DNA of 64,000 nucleotides, taken from NCBI RefSeq assembly GCF_021223605.1, contig NZ_CP075175.1, positions 3,923,501-3,987,500 on the forward strand, written 5' to 3'. The DNA is from Paenibacillus sp. 481 (GTDB lineage Bacteria; Bacillota; Bacilli; Paenibacillales; Paenibacillaceae). Position numbers and translations under genes: made by a program. The notes beneath the pieces were generated by a model that was not told the origin of the DNA, searched no databases, and worked only from the letters and a program-made list of their open reading frames with translations. Below are positions 26,070 through 33,883 of the stretch, piece by piece. Every line of letters starts with the position of its first letter. The first letter of the stretch is position 1.

Positions 26070-26170
26070 GTACGATAAGAGTTCAGAAGAGTTTCAGTAG
26101 TATTTCGAATTAAGATTAATCCGTGTAACATGAAAGTTATGAAATAGAGAATTGAAGTGGAGAGATAGGC

Positions 26171-27991
26171 ATGACGCATTTTCGTACGAGGCTGACGCTC
26201 TTATTCGTGCTGTTAATCGGGATATCGATGCTGTTAGCAGGTATTTATATGGCGAATACGTTTAAGCGGAGTCATATCGAGCAATTAGAACGAAATATGT
26301 CCCGGGAAATGAAGCTCATTCAGCAGACATTAACTTGGAAAAGTACAGAGCAACGAGATGAGGCCGGTCGATACTATACGGACTGGTCACACAAGCTGCA
26401 TGAAAGTGCAAATGCACGGGTCACGTTTATTTTAGCGGATGGCACGGTTATTGGTGATTCCAAGCATAACGTCAGCCAAATGGACAACCATTTGAAGCGG
26501 GAAGAGATTGTCGCTGCGCAAAAGCAAGGAATCGGCTCGAACATTCGCTACAGCGAAACGTCAAAGCAGAACATGCTGTATGTGGCAACTCCTATAAAAT
26601 TCCCTCAATATAATGGTTATTTGCGTTTGGCGATGGGATTAGAGGAAATTGAAAAAAGCGTACGTGAGCTATGGGTTTATTTGGGTGCGGGCCTATTCGT
26701 TCTGTTCTTTGTCGCTGCCTTTACCAGTTATCGCATTGCTTACAGTTTAACTCGTCCGATTGAAAAGATGACAAGGGTTGCGCTGCGTATCGCGCACATG
26801 GATTACCGTGCCCGCGTGCATGCAACAGGCAAGGATGAGATTGGTCAGTTAGGCTCTGCGATTAACGCGATGGCGGATAGTTTGCAAATCCAATTGACCC
26901 AAATTCGGGAGAACGAGAGTCGTTTGCAGTCCGTGCTGGAACATATGATCAATGGTATCGTTATGGTCGAAGCAGACGGCAAAGTGGAGTTGCTTAACAG
27001 CAAGGCGGAGCGTATTTTAGGCGTGAAATGCCATGATTGGGTAGGCAAGTCTTTTAAAGAAGTAAGAGCTCCCCATGAGCTTATGCAAATGGTCGCTGAT
27101 GTCGCGGAGCATAAATTAATGCTGCATGACGAAATTGCGATTTACTATCCGCAAGAGCGGTTGCTCGATGTGAATGTCGTACCTGTGTACACTTCAGACA
27201 AACAATGGTCGGGTGTGCTGTTGTTTATGCAAGACGTCTCTGCCATTCGCCGACTAGAGCGGATGCGCAGTGAATTTGTAGCGAACGTTTCGCATGAAAT
27301 TAAGACGCCTGTCGCTGCTGTCAAAGGCTTTGCTGAAACGTTAATGAATGGTGCGATGAATGATCCCGATACGGCGCAGTCATTCCTGCGTATTATTTAT
27401 GATGAGAGTGAGCGGTTGAATCGACTTATCGGGGACATTTTGGAGTTGTCTAAAATCGAATCCAAAAAAGTGCCGCTGCAATTTTCACCTGTTCATATGA
27501 GCAGCTTTTTAGAGCAGACGACAGAAATGTTGCAGCAGGCGGCAGAGACTAAGCACATCGAGGTGCTATTGCAAACCGATGAGGAAATGTATTTGGAGGC
27601 AGATGAAGACCGCCTGCGCCAAATCGTGCTCAATTTATTATCGAATGCGATCAATTATACGCCTGAAGGTGGTCATGTTAAAATTTCGGCATACCCACTT
27701 GATGTAGCTGCGAACGGGGATTATGAGCAGATACGATTAACGATTTCGGATACGGGCATGGGTATACCGAAGAAAGATTTGCCGCGTATTTTTGAGCGGT
27801 TTTATCGAGTAGATAAAGCACGTTCTCGCAGCTCTGGGGGAACGGGCTTGGGCTTGTCTATTGTGAAACACTTGGTGGAAGCGCATCGTGGTCATATCCA
27901 AGTTGAAAGTGAATCTGGCTTGGGAACGACGTTTACGATCGAGTTACCTGTGTTACAGGATACGGTGGCATTTATACGCCAATACCCGTAG
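26171..27991 (+). CDS. phoR: PhoR-type sensor histidine kinase
   Basis: Membrane sensor kinase (606 residues). The transmembrane helices at residues 8-30 and ~170-190 enclose an extracytoplasmic sensor domain. HAMP (~190-245), PAS (SRLQSVLEHMINGIVMVEA), HisKA with phospho-acceptor His375 in SHEIKTPVAAVKGF, and HATPase with NLLSNAINYTPEGG, SDTGMGIP and GGTGLGLSIVKHLV follow. Domain order and synteny before polA match Bacillus PhoR, which senses the cell-wall metabolic response to phosphate starvation. Unusually, it lies upstream of the response regulator instead of downstream. Confidence 0.88.
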   Translation: MTHFRTRLTLLFVLLIGISMLLAGIYMANTFKRSHIEQLERNMSREMKLIQQTLTWKSTEQRDEAGRYYTDWSHKLHESANARVTFILADGTVIGDSKHNVSQMDNHLKREEIVAAQKQGIGSNIRYSETSKQNMLYVATPIKFPQYNGYLRLAMGLEEIEKSVRELWVYLGAGLFVLFFVAAFTSYRIAYSLTRPIEKMTRVALRIAHMDYRARVHATGKDEIGQLGSAINAMADSLQIQLTQIRENESRLQSVLEHMINGIVMVEADGKVELLNSKAERILGVKCHDWVGKSFKEVRAPHELMQMVADVAEHKLMLHDEIAIYYPQERLLDVNVVPVYTSDKQWSGVLLFMQDVSAIRRLERMRSEFVANVSHEIKTPVAAVKGFAETLMNGAMNDPDTAQSFLRIIYDESERLNRLIGDILELSKIESKKVPLQFSPVHMSSFLEQTTEMLQQAAETKHIEVLLQTDEEMYLEADEDRLRQIVLNLLSNAINYTPEGGHVKISAYPLDVAANGDYEQIRLTISDTGMGIPKKDLPRIFERFYRVDKARSRSSGGTGLGLSIVKHLVEAHRGHIQVESESGLGTTFTIELPVLQDTVAFIRQYP

Positions 27992-28162
27992 TCGATTTGA
28001 TCTATGGGGCGATACTTGCGAATGAAATGCAGTAGATATCCATAATTGGATTCAATTATATATATGGCATTTCATAAAAAGGATAGTCGTCGTCTATTTA
28101 TTTATGTTACGATGACAAAAAACGAGAACTGCGAAATGATGCGGACTTTCGGAGGAACAGTA

Positions 28163-28882
28163 ATGTCGGAAATAAAAGTGTTAGTTATTGAGGATGAGCC
28201 GACGCTTGCTCGCCTATTATCGTATAATTTGACGCTCGAAGGTTATGAGACGACTGTTGTTGATCATGGATCTCAGGGGCTTCATACAGCACTTCATCAT
28301 CATTTTGATCTCATTATATTGGACATTATGTTGCCTGGAATGAATGGGTTTGAAGTATTGACGAAGCTGCGACAAGCAGGAGGGAAGACGCCAGTTATCA
28401 TTTTGACGGCGCGCAACGCAGAGGAGGAAGTCGTCCAAGGGCTCAAATGTGGAGCGGACGATTACATTACGAAGCCATTCGGCGTAGCTGAGCTGCTTGC
28501 CCGTGCTTCAGCCGTCCTGCGGCGTACATCCAATGATGGACTGCCACTCGGGCTTGAGCCAAGTCGTGATGAGAAAGTGATTACTTTAGGCGAGTTGAGC
28601 ATTTATCCGGAAAGGTATGAAGTCACGCTGCATAACGAACTGATTCCGCTGCGGCCCAAAGAATTTGAAGTGCTGCTTCATTTAGTGCAGCGGCCAGGAA
28701 CAGTCATTACGCGCGATGACCTCATGAATGCGGTGTGGGGATTTGATTATATCGGCGGTCAGCGTACGGTTGACGTTCACGTCAGCTCGCTCCGCAAAAA
28801 GCTGGAAATGAACCAGCAATCCGTGCAAATCGACTCGATCCGTGGAGTCGGCTACAAATTAATGGTGCAAAAAAACAAATAA
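28163..28882 (+). CDS. phoP: PhoP-type OmpR-family response regulator
   Basis: A 239-residue response regulator. The receiver domain has acidic pocket E10/D11, phospho-acceptor D54 (LIILDIMLPG) and the TKPF lysine. The winged-helix DNA-binding domain is of the OmpR type (LRPKEFEVLLHLVQRPG, TRDDLMNAVWGFDYIGGQRTVDVH). The frame extends to 28046, but GGAGGAAC precedes ATG 28163 at good spacing. There is a 171-bp gap from phoR, so a separate promoter is possible. Predicted to activate the pst operon just downstream through the repeats at 29070-29108. Confidence 0.9.
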   Translation: MSEIKVLVIEDEPTLARLLSYNLTLEGYETTVVDHGSQGLHTALHHHFDLIILDIMLPGMNGFEVLTKLRQAGGKTPVIILTARNAEEEVVQGLKCGADDYITKPFGVAELLARASAVLRRTSNDGLPLGLEPSRDEKVITLGELSIYPERYEVTLHNELIPLRPKEFEVLLHLVQRPGTVITRDDLMNAVWGFDYIGGQRTVDVHVSSLRKKLEMNQQSVQIDSIRGVGYKLMVQKNK

Positions 28883-28883
28883 A

Positions 28884-28922
28884 GAGCACATCTCGCTTGG
28901 CTTGCGAGGTGTGCTTTTTTAT
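28884..28922 (+). terminator. phoP terminator
   Basis: GAGCACA.CTCGC pairs with GCGAG.TGTGCT around TTGGCTT, followed by TTTTTATTTA. It separates phoP from the pst operon. Confidence 0.85.
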
Positions 28923-29069
28923 TTATATACATGTTCAGACATATCTTAAAGGCGTTCAAAAAAGTTACCTGTATTTCGAAAAAATGGGCAAGCTAAGTGA
29001 GCATCTTTAATGATTGTGTGAATGAAAGCATTCCACACTTGCTCATAAAAGATTAAATGATTAAAAGAT

Positions 29070-29123
29070 TTTACACTGCGTTAACAAATGTCCAAAACAG
29101 TCTTAACAAACAACCGTTAATAT
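29070..29123 (+). promoter_or_regulatory. PhoP box and pst promoter
   Basis: TTTACA (29070), TTAACA (29081), a degenerate tCCAAAA (29091-29097) and TTAACA (29103) are spaced by about 11 bp, the TT(A/T)ACA direct-repeat pattern bound by Bacillus PhoP. TTAATATT (29117-29124) could be the -10. About 170 bp separate this from the pstS start; that stretch shows no gene. Confidence 0.75.
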
Positions 29124-29291
29124 TCAAATTGTAAGCAACGAAGCAACACATACAACAAATGAAAACATGCAATGAACAGATGTAAAGCACTCGTAAAATC
29201 ATGATGCAGGTATCCACTTCAGAATAGCTGTGAACGCTATGAAATGGATTCGAAGACTACATTTTTAACACAGACAAGGGAGTGGGTTATT

Positions 29292-30266
29292 TTGAAAAAG
29301 TGGGGCAAAAAAATCATGCTGTTAACATTGGTAGCAGCGTTGACAGTTGTAGTAGCAGCTTGTGGAGGTCAATCAACGGGTAGCAACAATACAGCTGGCT
29401 CGAACACGGAAGCGACTTCTCCTGAAAAATTGTCCGGTACGATTGATATCGATGGTTCAAGTACCGTGTTCCCTGTAACAGAAGCGATCGCAGAGGAGTT
29501 TGGTGCTGAACATCGTGATGTTCGTGTATCCGTAGGAACTTCAGGTACAGGTTCTGGGTTTAAACGTTTCGCCAAAGGCGACATCGCGATTAGCAACGCT
29601 TCACGTCCGATTAAGGAGCAAGAAGCAGCTGATGCTAAAAAGAACGGCGTCGATTTTGTAGAATTGACGGTTGCATATGACGGGTTGTCCATCGTAGTGA
29701 ATAAAGATAACACATGGGTTGACCATATTACAGTAGATGAATTGAAAAAGATTTATGAGCCAGCTTCTAAAGTGAAAACGTGGGCAGATGTACGTGCAGG
29801 TTGGCCAAATGAAGAGATTGTCATTTACTCGCCAGCTTCCAACCACGGAACGTTCGATTACTTCACAGAAGAAATTAACGGCAAAGCGGGCGATAGCCGT
29901 AACGATAACCAAATTACGTACAGTGCAGATACGAACGCTATCGTACAAGGTGTGTCTGGTGAAAAGAACGCTCTCGGCTACTTCGGCTACTCGTTCTATG
30001 AAGAGAACAAGGACAACATGAAACTCGTTCCGGTCAATAACGGTAAAGCTACAGTCACGCCGTCCGAAGCGACAATTAAAGATGGAAGCTATGCGCCGTT
30101 GTCACGTCCGTTGCTCGTCTATGTGAGCAAGCCGCATTTGAAAAAGCCAGAGGTGAAAGCATTCGTTGAGTTCTATTTACACAACGTGGGCGATATCGCG
30201 AGAGAAGTTGGCTATGTAGCGATGCCGCAAGACAAAGTGGATGAGCAGTTCAAGAAATTGCAATAA
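29292..30266 (+). CDS. pstS: Phosphate ABC transporter substrate-binding lipoprotein
   Basis: Extracytoplasmic phosphate receptor for the PstCAB importer. A TTG start at 29292 follows GGGAGTGG. The frame continues 16 codons upstream to an ATG without RBS. The signal sequence ends in a lipobox (VVVAACGG), so the mature protein is anchored through the Cys. A Gly/Ser/Asn-rich tether follows, then IDGSSTVFPVTEAIAEEF and GTSGTGSGFKRFAKGDIAISNASRP, which contribute phosphate ligands. At 324 residues the length is normal. It is the first gene of the Pho-regulated operon. Confidence 0.95.
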   Translation: MKKWGKKIMLLTLVAALTVVVAACGGQSTGSNNTAGSNTEATSPEKLSGTIDIDGSSTVFPVTEAIAEEFGAEHRDVRVSVGTSGTGSGFKRFAKGDIAISNASRPIKEQEAADAKKNGVDFVELTVAYDGLSIVVNKDNTWVDHITVDELKKIYEPASKVKTWADVRAGWPNEEIVIYSPASNHGTFDYFTEEINGKAGDSRNDNQITYSADTNAIVQGVSGEKNALGYFGYSFYEENKDNMKLVPVNNGKATVTPSEATIKDGSYAPLSRPLLVYVSKPHLKKPEVKAFVEFYLHNVGDIAREVGYVAMPQDKVDEQFKKLQ

Positions 30267-30318
30267 CCGACCGAACACCAAGAAAAAACGATGATTCGCA
30301 TCGTGAACAAGGTTGAAC

Positions 30319-30368
30319 ATGTGATGTCTCTTGCCAAGTGAAGTACATGCAGAGCCATCACATTTTCA
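30319..30368 (+). promoter_or_regulatory. Stem-loop between pstS and pstC
   Basis: ATGTGATG.CTC pairs with GAG.CATCACAT over a 21-nt loop and is followed by TTTTC. It looks like a partial terminator or processing site, which would give more pstS than pstCAB product, as seen for other binding-protein operons. Confidence 0.6.
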
Positions 30369-30417
30369 TCGCAACATTGTTAACGAATTGTAAATGATGC
30401 AAAGTGAGGTATGAACT

Positions 30418-31344
30418 ATGCAGGCGAATGGTACGCATTCGGATGTAAAAATGTCGTTTAAAAACAGCAAGTCGCATCTGTCCGACAAAATTGTACCCGT
30501 ATTTTTGTTTATGTGTGCGGCTTTATCCGTCGTAACGACGATAGGGATCGTATACACACTGATTACCGAGACGCTTGCGTTTTTCCAACATGTAAGCATT
30601 AGTGAGTTTTTGTTCGGCACAAAGTGGAGCCCATTGATTGCACCGCAATCGTTCGGTATTCTCCCCCTACTTAGCGGTACATTGCTCGTTACCGTAATTG
30701 CTTGTATCGTAGCGCTGCCACTTGGTCTAGCCAGCGCGATTTACTTAAGTGAGTACGCGCCACAACGCGTTCGTAAAATTGTAAAGCCTATTCTCGAAGT
30801 GTTGGCAGGTGTGCCGACAATTGTATATGGTTACTTTGCCCTGACGTTTATTACACCGATTATACGTAGCATCTTCCCCGACGCGGGCGTGTTTAACGCC
30901 TTGAGCGCAGGGATCGTGGTCGGGATTATGATTATCCCGATGATTTCTTCCTTAAGCGAAGACGCGATGTCGGCTGTACCGCGCAGCTTGCGCAACGGCG
31001 CTTACGCATTAGGGGCGACACGTTTTGAAGTCGCTTGGAAAATTGTCGTTCCGGCCGCGTTATCCGGTATCGTATCGTCGTTCGTCTTAGCCTTTTCCCG
31101 TGCGATTGGGGAAACGATGATCGTAACTGTAGCAGCAGGCTCGACGCCGCAGCTGACGCTGAATCCGCTGGAAAGCATCCAGACGATGACAGCCTACATT
31201 GCACAAGTCGGCTTGGGCGATACGCCGCACGGCTCCATTGAGTACGGAACGATATATGCAGTCGGCATCACGTTGTTCATTATTACGTTCTTGCTGAACA
31301 TTATCGCTATGTATGTCGCGAGACGCTTCAGAGAGGAGTACTAG
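30418..31344 (+). CDS. pstC: Phosphate ABC transporter permease PstC
   Basis: Inner-membrane permease of the phosphate importer (308 residues, about six transmembrane helices). [25 protein letters not shown], the [13 protein letters not shown] segment and the cytoplasmic coupling loop [22 protein letters not shown], which contacts PstB, are visible. The ATG has a modest AGTGAGG RBS. The stop lies five bases before the pstA start, so the two are coupled. Confidence 0.95.
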   Translation: MQANGTHSDVKMSFKNSKSHLSDKIVPVFLFMCAALSVVTTIGIVYTLITETLAFFQHVSISEFLFGTKWSPLIAPQSFGILPLLSGTLLVTVIACIVALPLGLASAIYLSEYAPQRVRKIVKPILEVLAGVPTIVYGYFALTFITPIIRSIFPDAGVFNALSAGIVVGIMIIPMISSLSEDAMSAVPRSLRNGAYALGATRFEVAWKIVVPAALSGIVSSFVLAFSRAIGETMIVTVAAGSTPQLTLNPLESIQTMTAYIAQVGLGDTPHGSIEYGTIYAVGITLFIITFLLNIIAMYVARRFREEY

Positions 31345-31348
31345 ACCG

Positions 31349-32224
31349 ATGAATTTGTTACAGGATGCGAATCGTAAGCAAATCGCCAATCGACGCAAAG
31401 CAGACGTAGTGTTTCATGGCTTGTTTATTTTCGCGACATCGATCGGCATTATTGCCTTAATGGCCTTGCTCGTTAACATCATGATGGATGGCTTAACACG
31501 CCTCAATTTTGATTTCTTTACATCTAACCCGTCGCGCTTAGCATCACGGGCAGGCATGAAGACAGCGATTGTTGGCTCCATCTACATGGTGCTCATTATG
31601 GCACCAATTTCGTTCATAGTTGGTGTAGGCGCTGCCATATATATGGAAGAATACGCAAAGAAAAATGCATTCACTCGCCTTATCCAATTAAATATAAGCA
31701 CGTTGGCGGGCGTACCGTCGATCGTGTACGGTATTCTTGGCTTGACGATTTTCGTGCAAGGCCTCGCGTTTGGCCGCAGCTTATTATCAGGTGCGCTGAC
31801 GATGACATTGCTCGTCCTGCCGATCATTATCGTATCGGCGCAAGAAGCGATCCGCGCTGTACCAAGAGCGCGTAGAGATGCTTCCTTTGCTCTTGGAGCA
31901 ACGAAATGGCAGACGGTTTCCCGTTCTGTCCTGCCATCATCGATGGCTGGTATTTTGACAGGCGTCATCTTGGCGCTCTCCCGTGCTGTCGGTGAAACAG
32001 CGCCACTTATTATGGTAGGCGCCGCGACTTACGTTGCCTTTTTGCCAGAAAGCATTATGGATCAATATACAGTTATGCCGATTCAAATTTTCAACTGGAT
32101 TTCGCGTCCACAACTCGCGTTCCACGAACTGGCGGCAGCCGGTATTATCGTACTGATGGTGCTGCTCGTGCTGATGAACATTTCGGCTATCATTTTGCGC
32201 AATAAATATTCGAAAAACGTATAG
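31349..32224 (+). CDS. pstA: Phosphate ABC transporter permease PstA
   Basis: Second permease of the phosphate importer (291 residues, about six helices). GMKTAIVGSIYMVLIMAPISF, TLAGVPSIVYGILGL and the coupling loop AIRAVPRARRDASFALGATKWQ mirror PstC. The open frame continues back into pstC to 31313, but ATG 31349 has GAGAGGAG upstream and gives normal length, leaving only a four-base gap after pstC. Confidence 0.95.
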   Translation: MNLLQDANRKQIANRRKADVVFHGLFIFATSIGIIALMALLVNIMMDGLTRLNFDFFTSNPSRLASRAGMKTAIVGSIYMVLIMAPISFIVGVGAAIYMEEYAKKNAFTRLIQLNISTLAGVPSIVYGILGLTIFVQGLAFGRSLLSGALTMTLLVLPIIIVSAQEAIRAVPRARRDASFALGATKWQTVSRSVLPSSMAGILTGVILALSRAVGETAPLIMVGAATYVAFLPESIMDQYTVMPIQIFNWISRPQLAFHELAAAGIIVLMVLLVLMNISAIILRNKYSKNV

Positions 32225-32236
32225 GGAGGCTATCGT

Positions 32237-33025
32237 ATGACAACCGCAAATGCAACAGCAACGACTGCCTATAAGACACTTATTAATATAAAAGATTTGG
32301 ATTTGTACTACGGCACGTACCATGCCTTGAAAAAAGTGAACCTAACGATTCCTGCCAACGCAGTTACAGCGTTTATCGGGCCGTCAGGCTGCGGGAAATC
32401 GACCTTGCTCCGTACGTTGAACCGGATGAACGATATGATAGCGGGCACGCGGATTGAAGGGAAAGTTGAAATCGCGGGCACCCATATTTACGGCAGTGAA
32501 GTCGATGTGGAAACACTTCGCAAAAAGGTAGGGATGGTGTTCCAACAGGCGAATCCATTCCCGAAATCGATATATGATAACGTTGCTTACGGACCACGTT
32601 TGCATGGGATTCGCGATAAGGCGAAGCTAGATGAGATCGTAGAGCAAAGCTTGAAGCAATCTGTACTGTGGGAAGAAGTAAAAGACTATTTGAAAAAGTC
32701 AGCTTTCAGCCTTTCCGGCGGCCAGCAGCAGCGTCTGTGCATTGCTCGCGCGCTCGCTGTCAACCCTGACATTTTGTTGATGGATGAAGCGACTTCGGCG
32801 CTTGACCCGATCTCGACGTTGAAGATTGAGGAGCTTGTCCAAGAGCTGAAACATAAGTATACGATCGTGATGGTTACGCATAACATGCAGCAAGCAGCTC
32901 GTATTTCCGACCAAACTGTCTTCTTCTTAAATGGTGAAGTAGTTGAGTTTACAGAGACAGATAAGCTGTTCTCGAACCCAAGTGACCAACGGACAGAGGA
33001 TTATATTACAGGGCGCTTCGGTTAA
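32237..33025 (+). CDS. pstB: Phosphate ABC transporter ATP-binding protein
   Basis: ATPase energising phosphate import (262 residues). Walker [10 protein letters not shown], the Q-loop [14 protein letters not shown] typical of PstB, the signature [15 protein letters not shown], Walker [14 protein letters not shown] and the switch [13 protein letters not shown] are all intact. GGGAGG precedes the ATG, 12 bp after pstA. An Ala/Thr-rich N-terminal tail of about 13 residues is extra. Confidence 0.97.
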   Translation: MTTANATATTAYKTLINIKDLDLYYGTYHALKKVNLTIPANAVTAFIGPSGCGKSTLLRTLNRMNDMIAGTRIEGKVEIAGTHIYGSEVDVETLRKKVGMVFQQANPFPKSIYDNVAYGPRLHGIRDKAKLDEIVEQSLKQSVLWEEVKDYLKKSAFSLSGGQQQRLCIARALAVNPDILLMDEATSALDPISTLKIEELVQELKHKYTIVMVTHNMQQAARISDQTVFFLNGEVVEFTETDKLFSNPSDQRTEDYITGRFG

Positions 33026-33097
33026 TTCGTTATTCATATATAAGCAACACCGTTCGGCAAAAGTAACGGCGTTACGCTACAAAGGAGAGTGGATAAT

Positions 33098-33757
33098 ATG
33101 ATTCAACGCAAAGAGCTCGATTCGGCATTGGAACAACTTGGCATTCTACTTGAAGAGATGGGGACGCGCGTCGAGCGTGCCTTATCGGAATCAATTGCTT
33201 CTCTACAAACGATGGACGTGGAACGGGCAAAAGCGATTATTGCAGAAGATGTTGAATTGAACCGACTTGAAATTGAAATTATGGATATCGGTTCAAAACT
33301 CATTTTGACGCAGCAGCCTGTTGCGAAAGATTTACGTCGTACACTTGTTGCTTTTCGAATTGCTAGTGATTTGGAGCGGATGGGTGACTTATCCATTGAT
33401 GTTGCGAAAGTCGTCTTGCGTATGAACGGTCAACCGCTTTTGAAGCCACTGGTTGATATTCCGCGTATGGCGGAACTTGTGCAAGTGATGATCCAAGAAT
33501 CGATCCAGTCGTATGTTGAGGAAAATGTGGATCTTGCCTACAAAATGGCGAAGGACGATGATCAAGTCGATCAATTGTTCGGTCAAATTTTCCAAGAGCT
33601 TATTGTAAATGTGGCGAAAAATACAGAAAATGCAACGCAGGCGATGCTGCTTATGTTCGTAGGGCGATATATCGAGCGTATTGCAGATCATGCGACGAAT
33701 ATCGGCGAAAGCGTCGTGTATCTAGTGACGAATGAGCGACCGGATTTAAACAGCTAA
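33098..33757 (+). CDS. phoU: Phosphate signalling protein PhoU
   Basis: A 219-residue, all-helical protein made of two three-helix bundles, each with an E/DxxxD metal-binding motif (LERMGDLSIDVAK and IERIADHATNIGE). PhoU dampens the Pho response by linking the PstSCAB transporter to the sensor kinase. The frame begins at GTG 33089, but AAAGGAG favours ATG 33098. It is the last gene of the pst operon and is followed by a terminator. Confidence 0.95.
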   Translation: MIQRKELDSALEQLGILLEEMGTRVERALSESIASLQTMDVERAKAIIAEDVELNRLEIEIMDIGSKLILTQQPVAKDLRRTLVAFRIASDLERMGDLSIDVAKVVLRMNGQPLLKPLVDIPRMAELVQVMIQESIQSYVEENVDLAYKMAKDDDQVDQLFGQIFQELIVNVAKNTENATQAMLLMFVGRYIERIADHATNIGESVVYLVTNERPDLNS

Positions 33758-33769
33758 ATGAAGCGAAAT

Positions 33770-33810
33770 AATCAACCGATCGGGCGGAAAGTGCCGGTCG
33801 GTTGTTTTAA
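33770..33810 (+). terminator. pst-phoU operon terminator
   Basis: ATCAACCGATCGG pairs with CCGGTCGGTTGT around GCGGAAAGTG, followed by TTTAATG. Moderate T-run. Confidence 0.75.
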
Positions 33811-33883
33811 TGTTGCGACTCATTTCCTTTCCAATGGACGGCTGTGCTATCATGGTGTTATGAGAACAGATTGAGGTGCGTGT

